This document shows, one piece after another, positions 1 to 9,600 of a stretch of 64,000 nt of DNA. The position numbers and the translations under genes are program-made. Each line of letters opens with the position of its first letter. The first letter of the stretch is position 1. The notes under the pieces were generated by a model that was not told the DNA's origin, did not search any database, and was given only the letters and a program-made list of their open reading frames with translations. The DNA comes from Thozetella sp. PMI_491 (lineage: Eukaryota > Ascomycota > Sordariomycetes > Chaetosphaeriales > Chaetosphaeriaceae). The DNA is taken from positions 218,137 through 282,136 of the forward strand of contig MU270052.1 in assembly GCA_021432635.1 (NCBI GenBank), given 5' to 3'.

Positions 1-684
1 ATATATTTAATAGAGGATTAAATATTAAATAAAGAGTTAGTATTTTTATAATATATATTTTTAATTTATGTAGAAACTTAAGAATCTATATGTAAATATT
101 TAAAAAATATTATTAAGTGCTATATATCTTTAATTATTTTCTAAAAAACAGTGATTTTAATATATAAATCTTAAAGTCTAATTTTCTTATTAAACATACT
201 GTAATTTAATATTTAAAAACTATAATCTAATAGAGCTAAGCTTAAGGATTATTTTATTATATTTTTATATTTACTTTATAACTGTTTTGTAGTTTTTCTT
301 ACTGAAATGTAGTGGTTGACTGGAATGTGAGCCCCACTTTTGTGGTCCGAGACTTTTTTTACCCGATTGTACTATTAATAATTATTAACTAACCTATATC
401 TTAATATATAAGACTGTAAAAACTTATAAGATAAAGCTATTAAAGACCTATTATAAATATAACCTTATTTTATATATTTAAAACACCTTAATACCTTTTT
501 ATCTAATATCTTATATACTAGATTATATTTAAAATAAAAAGAATATATTATATTAGATAAAAGTATAAATCTATATAAATTAATTTAAGTAGCTAGTATA
601 TAATACTTATAAGTTTTATTAGCTATAAATTTTTATTTCTCTATATAATTAAATATTCTATTAGAATATAATAATAAAAAAGGG
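1..684. other. AT-rich, gene-free DNA (RIP-like)
   Basis: This stretch is almost entirely A and T, rich in TA steps and poor in CA/TG steps, with stop codons in every frame. It looks like repeat DNA eroded by RIP. A short patch at about 301-375 keeps a normal base mix and contains a small CCAC-TTTT-GTGG hairpin. No gene or RNA can be supported here. Confidence 0.7.
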
Positions 685-1215
685 AAAAACTATAATAACC
701 TACTAACTAATAAATATAAACTAAGGCTTACTTATAAGTTACTATAGATATTAATATAAAAGAGAGAGCTTATATTATAATTAAAGTATTAGCTACCTCC
801 TTATAACTACTAATAAAGCCTAGTACCCTAAACTAGTAGTTAATAAGGGTAAAACCCTTAATAAATACTCTAGGCATCTATATAAATACTTAGCTAATTA
901 AAAAGGATTACTTAGATTACTATAATAAGCCTAGCGTTTTAAATCACTTAGATTATTATAATAAGCCTAATAAGCTATAAAGAGCAACCTAGTATATAAA
1001 ACCTTAGTCTCTACTTAAATATATTAGTTAGCCTTTACTCTTTAGTAATTAATCTATTTAAACTACCTTAGCTTACACTTTAAATTCTACACCTCTTAGT
1101 TAATTAATACTCTACTTATCTCTACTCTCCTTACCTTAAGAAAGAACCCCCTACTTATTAAAAATACTAACCTTAAGATCTTAGTGTTATAACACTTATT
1201 TTTACTTTTCTTTAA
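685..1215 (+). repeat. Left inverted arm (strongly RIP-mutated)
   Basis: This is the left arm of the inverted pair. Roughly a quarter of bases are G or C where its partner is near half (compare 841-900 with the inverted 5041-5130). An extra AT-rich stretch of about 18 nt near 745-770 has no partner in the right arm. The boundary near 685 is where I can no longer follow the alignment. Confidence 0.6.
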
Positions 1216-4200
1216 TATAAATAAGATTAAATATCCTATAGGTAAATTTAATAGTTATATATAGCCTTTCTCTAGGTTTTTATTAAGGTATTATTATAAG
1301 ACTATAAGTTTTTCCTTATCTAGTCTATAGATCTTATATAGTTTAGGTTATTCTCTTAATTTAATTAATATATAATAGTTAAACTAATTATATTTTAATA
1401 ACTCTATATCTAATATTTTCTTAAATAGTTTATTATACTTTTAATATTCTTCTAATATCTTATTTAAAGTTTTTATTATAAATACTTTAATAATTATTAA
1501 TATCTTAAAGGTCTTTTTTATAAGCTTATTTAAGGATCTCTTATAAGTTACTCTAAAAGCTAAGTCTTTTTAAACGTCTTTAGTTTTTTTCTCTAAGATT
1601 AATTAAGTATATTTTTTAAACACTAGTCTAAAAAATATCTAGCTAGTTATCTAGTTAATTCTTAAGTTGTTTTTTTATAACTATAATATCCCTAGAATTA
1701 AATAGTATAGTTTAATTTCTATAATATTAAAGGTTACTTTTTTATTATATATATTATAAGCTAATATTAAAAGAGGTATAGTCTTTATTATAATATCTTT
1801 CTTTTTATACTAAGTTAGTTCTTCTTTTATAATATATAAGTAATATATAAATTCTTTCTTTTTCTAAGGTAGTTATAACTAGTTAATAACTCTAGGTAAT
1901 ATATAGTTTTTTTAAGATTTATTATTAATTATTATAATAATATTATATTAGTTATTAATAATAAATATATAGGTAAATAGTCTTAAGTTTAAGCTAATAA
2001 CTATTATAAGAGTCTTTATTTCTAGGTTGTCTTATTAACTCTTTATAAATAATATCTGTTATTTTTTATCTAATCTTATCCTAGGGTTAGCTATAGGTAT
2101 TAGTTTTTATCTATAGATTATAGCTTATATTATATAAAGTCTTTAAACTAAGGCTTAAGTCTTATATTAATAAATTATTTTTATATATATTTTACAGCTT
2201 TAATTTATTCTTTTATAGTTTTTATTTATAAGTTAATAGGGTTTTTTCTTATAAAAGTATATCCTTATACTTTTCCTTAATACTATTATATAGTTTTTTC
2301 TAAGTAATAATATAAATATATTACTAAAATATATTATATTATATTTAGCTTATTTCTATAATATATTAAGAACTAAAGGTTTAACTTAAAAGTAGCTTAT
2401 TTATTATATTAGTCCTTTATTTCTTAATACTTTATTTCTTCTTATAGGTATAAGTTATTAATTTATTATATCTTATACTTAATAAAGAAAAAGTTATACT
2501 TAAGTTTATCTATAATATATACTTTATATAGTATAATATATTATATCTAGGTAATTTTTTTATAGTGTTTATATTAAGGGCTTATTTAAGGATTATCTTA
2601 ATAATTTAATTATTAGTTATTTTTTAAGGAGTTATAGTATAAAACTCTATCTATAAGGAATAGTATATATTCTCCTTTTAGGATTAGGTTAAGTCTAATC
2701 CTTAGGTATTTTTAAACTATAAATAAGGGTGTATTATATAACTCTTTTATTAATTCTTCTTTAACTTCTAATAAGCTGTTAAATTCTTCTCCTTATTACC
2801 TAAATATATAAAAGACAAGTTATTTATCACTTCTTTTATAGATATAAGTCTTAGTAAAAGAGTTATCTAGCTATATTTTCTAAGCTTTTTAATTATTATA
2901 ATATATTATTATAAAGTATTATTTAAAATAGTCTAGTTATTTAAATATAAATATTAAGATATCTAGTTGTTAGAGTTTCCCTAGTTATTATTTATTAATA
3001 GGTTCTTATCTTATATATAAGGTATTATTTTTAATATATATATTATACCTAGAGTTATTTAAGTTTAAAAATTAATATTTCTTTTTATTTTTAAAGTAGT
3101 TATTATATACTTTTTATAGCTAATAGTTTAATCTATTATCTTAATTTTTTATATACTTTAAGGGTAATAATATATAAAAGAGTAAATACTTTTTATAATA
3201 AATATATATTATTATTTCTTTTTATTTTTAAATATAATAGACTTTCTTACTTTAATATTTTAAGTAGGCCTTAGCTCTATCTATTTTATATAGTCTATCT
3301 AATTTATAATATATAATTAGCTTTAGTCTTTATATAGTTAAGATTATATTATTTCTAGCTAATAGTAGTAAATAGTTTACTTTTACTACTATTTTAAGAT
3401 ATAATATAGCTTCTCTAGTTATTAGTTTACTTAGGTCTATATATTATTTTAAAAATAGTTCCTCTATTAATATTATAGTATAAATATTATTAAAATCTAT
3501 AATATTATAGGTTAAATTATCTTATATAGTTATACTTAAAGTCTAAACTAGTTTATATTATATTAGGTTAACTAACTACTTTTTAAGTACTAGCTTTTAA
3601 CTTATCTTTTTTAGCTATTTATATATATTAGTATAATATCTTTTTTTCTAGTAATTATAATACTTAACATCCTTAAGGTCTTATTTTAGTTTTTATTATA
3701 TTATATTTAGGTTTATAAGTCCTAAATATATCTTATATACTATTATTTAATAATTCTAGTATTAGTTAATAAATTATTTAGGCTAATTATATTATTAAGG
3801 CCTTTTAATATTAGCTTATTATCTTAGTTCTTACTATTATCTTTCTATCCTTTATTTATATAGTTAATTATTAATATAGGTTATTATTTCTATATATAAT
3901 AAGAAATCTTCTAGGGTATTAAGTTTAAAGACTTTATCCTTAACTTTACTTTTAAGTCCTTAGTAGAATAAAAACTTCTTAGTTTTATCTATATAATTAA
4001 GGAGTAAGTAGAGTTATTAAAAGTTTATTATATACTAAACTATTAATTCTTTCTATTTAAATTAATATAAGTCTTATTCTTACTAATACTTTTTATTAGG
4101 TTTTTAAAACAGTAATCTTAAGGCGTATTTATACCTTATATAAGATATAAATATATTCTAAGTTTCTAAGTATAATATATAAGTAAGTCCCTTTTTAAAG

Positions 4201-4734
4201 AATTTTATAAGGTAAAGTTTAAACTAAACTAATATTTTTCCTTTAAGAAATAAAGTAGTATATATTACTTTTTCAGCCTTATTTTTAAAGCTATTAGTAT
4301 AAAAATAATAATAAGCTCTTACTTAGGCTAGATAGCTTTTTAAGAGTCTAAAGGTATTATTAAAAGTTTATAAGGGGTTAAGCTTAAGTTTTTTATATCT
4401 AACAATAAGGGTCTTAATAATATTAATAATAATATATAATATATTAACTTTATTAATAAGTTCTAAGACTTAGCATATTTTATTATAAACTTCCTTTAGG
4501 ATTTTTACTATTTTATTAAAGTTATTTTTAAGCTTTCTATAAGTATAGTTAGTATTATCTCTATTATCTTCTCCTACATCTTTTATTTCTTAATTAAGAC
4601 TATACTAAGTAAGAGCCTTATCTTTTTTTCTAGACTTACTAGAGTTATAACTACTAGTAGATAAGGTGTTCTTACTGGACATATTAACTATAGAACGTTA
4701 TTGATTACACTTATCTTATCCTCTAAAAAAGAGT

Positions 4735-5210
4735 AATTAATATATTATAACATTAAGATCCTAAGGTTAATATTCTTAATAAGTAGGAGGTTCTTTCCTA
4801 AGGTAAGGAGGGTAGAGATAAGTAAAGTATTAATCAACTAAGGGGTATAGAATCTAAAGTATAAGCTAAGGTAGCTTAAATAGATTAATTACTAAAGAGC
4901 AAAGGCTAACTAATCTATCTAGGTAGAGACCGTGGTCTTATATACTAAGTTACTCTTTATAGCTTACTAGGCTTATCATAGTGATCTAAGTGATCCAGAG
5001 CACTAGGCTCACTGTGGTGATCCAAGTGATCCTTCCTGATTGGCTGAGCATCTGTATGGATGCCTGAGGCATCAATCAGGGGTTCTGCCCTTGTTGACCG
5101 CTGCCCCAAGGCACTAGGCCCCGTTGGCGGTCGCAGGGAGGTGGCTGATGCCTTGATCGTAACATCAACCACTATAGCTAAAATGCTTGCCAAGCCCTAC
5201 CTCAGACTAG
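4735..5210 (-). repeat. Right inverted arm (outer part not RIP-mutated)
   Basis: This is the inverted partner of 685-1215. The inner half (4735-4955) is AT-rich like the core. From about 4960 outward the composition is normal, so this part is the best available view of the original repeat. It includes two copies of a unit of about 35 nt containing GTGATCYAAGTGATCC at about 4978-5032. Confidence 0.6.
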
Positions 5211-5507
5211 TGGTTATTAGAAGTTGTATTAGTACTTAGATTGTAGAGATCAAACTATAGGCAGCGAAAGTGGGTTTTATTTAGTGGTTTTATTGTGTTA
5301 AGTGCTCTTTATTAATATAAGTAAAAAGAATTACATGCTTTAAAGTATCTATGATTTTATATAATTACTATCTCTCTTATATAAATAGTGATACTCCTGC
5401 CGACTACCTCTAAAGCACCAGAGAGTATTATGCTCAAAGGCTTATCGACACTATTAACGCATACCTCGACACATACACTCTGGTAATTGCTCTATAAACG
5501 TGCCTAG

Positions 5508-5814
5508 TGTCATGGCCGCTGGCCCTGACCACGGATCAGACTATCCACTGCGAGCGTATAAGACGAACAGATGGCTACAGCTGCCCAGCAGCTGCCCAGC
5601 CACTGATCTCTGTACGGCTGCGTACGTCAAGATCGTGGCGAGCAGAGGAGCTATGGGCGCCCAGAGGCCCTAGCTCCCTGGATATACCCCTGATCAGAGT
5701 TGGAGAGCAGCTACGCTGCCTCCTTCTCCCTGATCTTTATCTTAGAGTCTTTAGTTACTTATCCAGAGTATGGTCAACCAGCCCCGTTGCTGCCCCGTGA
5801 AGCTCGCCGTGACA
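5508..5814. repeat. Possible solo LTR
   Basis: The segment starts TGTCATGGCC and ends CGCCGTGACA, giving TGTCA...TGACA terminal inverted repeats, the usual form of an LTR. It is 307 bp, a plausible LTR size. I see no matching target-site duplication in the flanking five bases and no second copy in the window. The AT-rich block just before it and the lack of any gene fit a repeat-derived origin. It remains a suggestion from terminal motifs only. Confidence 0.35.
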
Positions 5815-6333
5815 GTATAAGTAGTTAGAGGATGCCCTCCTACCTCAGGGGGAGGGAGGAGGAATCAATCGTCAATCAGTCTATCCTTATCCTCATCCAC
5901 ATCATTGAGAATCAAGCTGTATTCGTTTCCCCAGACAAGACCAACCACAAGACCACTCCGTACGACCATTCTAGGGACGTGTTCATCCTGCTCTGGTCAG
6001 AGCCCAGCACTCGTTGCATCTCGCATTGGCATGCCCTCTCCCACGTACCACTAGACTTGCGCTGCTTCAACGGCCCTACCTACGAACTGGATCGCAAGGT
6101 CGTGGTATTGCTTCCGCGCTGCGCCTCCTAGGCTACCGAGTGTATGGTGGTGGTCTTGTGTGTGGCTTATTCCGCACGTGCTCTGCTTCCTACTCCCCGT
6201 TCTCACTATATCTGTCAATAATTAATCGTGGTTATTCCTGGATTTTTACTGTGCTCAGAGATACTAGGTATAATATTTACTCTATAGATTAATACTTTTT
6301 TATTTCTTTTATATATACCCCAACTAACCCCTT
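5815..6333. other. Non-coding spacer
   Basis: Mixed-composition DNA between the possible LTR and the tRNA region. Two short overlapping open frames (5832-6131 and 6014-6292) show no recognisable protein features. The last 100 bases are AT-rich. Nothing else is supported. Confidence 0.4.
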
Positions 6334-6454
6334 GAAAAATCAACAAGCACCAGATTCGACCATACCTAATACTCGTAGCTTAGAAGTCTGCCTCAAAAAA
6401 ATCGACAAGCACCGGATTCGACCATACGTAATACCCATAATTGGGAACTCTGCC
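6334..6454 (-). repeat. Two tandem tRNA-tail-like units with T-runs
   Basis: Two units of about 60 bp (6334-6394 and 6395-6454) lie head to tail directly downstream of the tRNA-Ser gene. Read on the minus strand, each contains GGTCGAATC(C/T)GGTGCTTGT followed by a run of five or more T. This resembles the B box, acceptor end and Pol III terminator of the tRNA next door, but the T stem no longer pairs and one T of the B-box consensus is missing. The two units agree at roughly three positions in four. They may be decayed copies of a tRNA 3' end. Confidence 0.45.
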
Positions 6455-6466
6455 AAAAAAAAAATT

Positions 6467-6651
6467 CGACGAGGACGTGATTCGAACACGCGCGGGCGAA
6501 CCCAATGCCTTGGAGTTATCAACAGTTGTTAATAGCAGGGCATCGCCTTTATAGTGTTAGCGTCGTCGTCGTAGCCAGCGCATTAACAGTATACTGGGCC
6601 ATCGCCATTGCTGAGCGGGCACGCTTACCTTAACCACTCGGCCACCTCGCC
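6467..6651 (-). tRNA. tRNA-Ser(GCT), interrupted by 22-nt intron and 82-nt insert
   Basis: On the minus strand the gene starts GGCGAGGTGGCCGAGTGG (intact A box) and ends GTTCGAATCACGTCCTCGTCG (intact B box, discriminator G), followed by a T-run of ten (Pol III terminator). Acceptor stem GGCGAGG/CCTCGTC, T stem GCGTG/CACGT and long variable arm GGG-TTCG-CCC all pair. The anticodon arm is ATGCC-CTGCTA...A-GGCAT with anticodon GCT at 6536-6534. A 22-nt intron (6532-6511) sits after base 37, the normal place. An unexpected 82-nt segment (about 6628-6547) separates the D loop from the rest. Removing it restores a perfect D stem GCC/GGC. The segment starts GTAAGC and ends CTAAC...AAAG. Whether a mature tRNA is made is unknown. 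The spliced product would be 81 nt. Confidence 0.8.
6547..6628 (-). other. 82-nt spliceosomal-intron-like insert in the tRNA D arm
   Basis: The insert has a fungal-type 5' donor (GTAAGC), a branch-site-like GCTAAC eleven bases before its end, and a terminal AG. AAGG occurs at both junctions, so the insert can equally be placed between 4-bp direct repeats, as after a transposition-type event. Its first bases also resemble the tRNA's own anticodon arm (CGTGCCCGCT against CGATGCCCTGCT), so an old partial duplication is an alternative. Confidence 0.5.
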
Positions 6652-9600
6652 ATTTGGTGAAGGGGTGACTCGCAATAAAGGATATATTCATGTTTCAATG
6701 TCGGGGCTGGAAAGTGTATTAGCGTGGGGAGATGGGTCCGGGGTGGCACGGGCTGAGAATTGGTACTGAAAATACTGAGCAGGTTAGGAGATTCCTTGGT
6801 CTTTATCTCGCCAAAATGTAAATACTGGAGCTCTCACTCATCTGGCATTAAAACTGTACATTTAGCTTATATGCCTGGGGCTGGGGTTCTATAGGTACTG
6901 AGCTAACAAACTTTCCAGTATGTAATTCGACCGCGTGCTGAACAAATAATGTAATACACTATCTGGGATGCACCACAGCAGGCGCTGCACATAATTTAGT
7001 CCGTGTTTAAAATCCTTGCAGTATGATCTAGCAAACTACATATAGTGTGCTTTCTAAATGCTTTAAGCTAGGGTTTATCGCTTTATAGCCTTATCCTCTG
7101 TCGACCCAATTCGACTGCGTCAGGATCGAAGACTCTAGGCCCACCGGTGCCAGGCGAATGGAGGAAACAGCGGCAGGGCGACCTTCTCGCGTTACCAGTT
7201 CGCCCGGGACCACGTCCCGCAGTCTGGCAGGTCATCCCACAAAGTGGCGGTCGGCAGTCCAGTCCAGGAACACCCGGCCCAGCCCAGGCGGCAGTTGCTT
7301 CTATAGCCAACATCCTGGCTTGGCCCAATTGACGGTGGCTCCGGGCCAACGATCGGATGATAATTCCCGTGTCGGCCCGGATGCCGTCATTTTCTTCATA
7401 AGCAACCATCATCCCAGTCCGGCAGCCCACGTAAACGAAAGCGCCTGCCACATCATTCTGCAAGCAAACTTGACAGAGCTGACATGGCAGGCCTTGCAGG
7501 GATGTTTGGATTTTATATCGATGTCTCGTAGTGTTTTTGGGGCCGCGTCATGGTGTCCAATTACGAACTGAACCCGACTATTTGCGAACCGGGACGTAGA
7601 TCGGTCGTCTTGTTCAGGTGGGTGTTTGGTTCTGATGCCAGGCGCATAGCGCGCTACCTAATTAGGGGGCTAAGATACCGCCACCGGGGTGAGCAACACC
7701 TAAACTTTACTGGGGCCTTGGGCAACCACGGGAGCGATCTCGCAGGACTTGATCTACCAAGCAAGACGCGAGAGGAACGAACCGCCAAAGGGGAAAACGA
7801 ATGGTCCCAAGGCATGCCGTGGCAGCCTTTGTAGAATTCGAGCAGCACTCTTGACTCTGCAGTGTGTCTCGTAGCCATGCCTGAACTTGACGCAGATGAG
7901 GTAGGGAATGGTAGCTACTATTGCGTCGAGGGCTCTGTCCCTGATTCTAATAGCAAGTTGTCTGTGACACCAAACACTCGCCACATACTGAATACAGCTC
8001 AGCTCTGCATGGTAAAGGTAGTATCCACATGGCTACGGTGAGTCTAGGCCTGAGGGCTCTCAAGGTGAGATTCACAACGACCTAGTCTGTTTGGGCTTCT
8101 TCAAAGCAAGATCATCGTAGGCAACTGCAAATAACGAGGAGGTTATTAGAAAGCTGAACTTTTTACCTAACTAGCGTAAATATATATCGCTAAATGCTTT
8201 GAACTAATCTACTCTAGATTGGGGAGCAATTAAGAAACAAGAGGCGATGTCCCCTTGAGAGCCGTGTGTGCCATTAATACCACTACACCTTGTTTCGGCA
8301 ATATAGACGGCACCGCGGCAGAGGGAGCGAGAAGACCTTAAAATATCAAACAGATCACTTCTTTTTGAATATTTTCAAGATATTCGAATGGATATATTTC
8401 GTGCGACTGATTAGTATGCATGAGCTGGGTGAAGTAGAGCAACCAGGCAGTTGCAGCTGATATTCTTCGCGAAGAAGGACAATAATGGTTGACAGCTTTA
8501 CTGAAAGACTAGATGGTATCAACGATAAGCCCGAGCCATTCTAAAAAAAAATTAACAGCAGCACAAGAAGAAACAATCGTGATTGTACCATTGGGAAGAC
8601 ATCGGGCTGATTCTTAGCCGCGTGAGGGTGATATTCGCTTTGGTAAACGATACATGTATGACAGCCCGAGCAAGACACCGATGTCCCTGGCACAATTCTA
8701 GGATATTTGGCCTCACTGTTCATTCAACCCTCTTGCGGTCAACATGGGTAACCTTCTCGTAATCTGAATAGGAGCAAGATCGGCTCCCACTCTAGCACAT
8801 ATCGTTGTCCGAATGGCAGGACAAGCCAGATAATGTCCCATCGTCAATTATTCCATCTGCTTGCTCCGACAGACATCCAAGCAAGTTGAACTGGATTCCC
8901 CTGCCCCCGAGGCCAGAACATTTCCAACTGGCACCCGACACAAGTTGCGCATGCGTCTTCACAAGAGGTGAGTGTACTAGCCCGTCACGTGATGCCATCT
9001 AGTCAACATCAGCCTCGAATGTATGAGAGTGCCTGGCTTCAGATCTTGACCAGAGCCTCCCGCCTGCTCTGAAGTGAGGTCTACACTACGAGAGGGAAGA
9101 GTCGAGCAGCTTGGGCTAGCATGATCCGATTGGATGACTACTAGAAGGACAGACCAGCGGGCTGCCTCACGAGGATGCCTGGGCAGAGAGACCGGACGAT
9201 CTGCCTAGACCTTCACGGGCGGTGGCAAGCACAGGCACGAATAGCGTGCCGGCATCATGATGGCTGGCGCCGCTGCCTAGGAAGAAGGCGAGATGGGTGC
9301 CTAGAGGCTAATCTTCAGTCGTAATACCGGCATGATCCCCCTGCACCGCGGCGTGAACTAGCCGAGCAGCACATCGAACCTAGCCTTGGTGCGACAAGCT
9401 CGCTTCTCCCAAGGGCGTGGGATCCTTGGAGATGTCATGATGAAGAAAATGACTCGGCTGGATAGTCTGCCATGTGAGGCCTCACTAGCAAGATAGTCTA
9501 GAATACTGCTGAGCACGCGCCCCCCACCGAGGCGGCTCCGTGAAGAGTCATACCTGAGGCCAAAGCGGCAGAACCGAGACGGCAGCGCGTCCGGGATACC

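Larger units (their letters stand above)
685..5210. mobile_element. RIP-degraded transposon with long inverted arms
   Basis: The left arm (about 685-1215) is the reverse complement of the right arm (about 4735-5210), with a 3.5-kb AT-rich core between them. For example, the text at 1021-1200 reappears inverted at about 4750-4940, and 780-1000 reappears inverted at about 4950-5160. Nearly all differences are C/T or G/A, as expected of RIP. Both arms contain two copies of a unit built around GATCAC/GTGATC. The outer right arm (4960-5210) keeps a normal base composition while its left partner is AT-rich. The arrangement suggests a DNA transposon with long terminal inverted repeats. Two nested elements in opposite orientation would look similar. 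The core has no readable transposase, so the superfamily cannot be named, and outer ends are uncertain by tens of bases. Confidence 0.65.

Noticed and set aside
1..5000. CRISPR-like or satellite array in the AT-rich block
   Set aside because: Apparent repeats are TA-rich simple sequence and the inverted arms. There are no regular direct repeats with unique spacers, and the host is a eukaryote.
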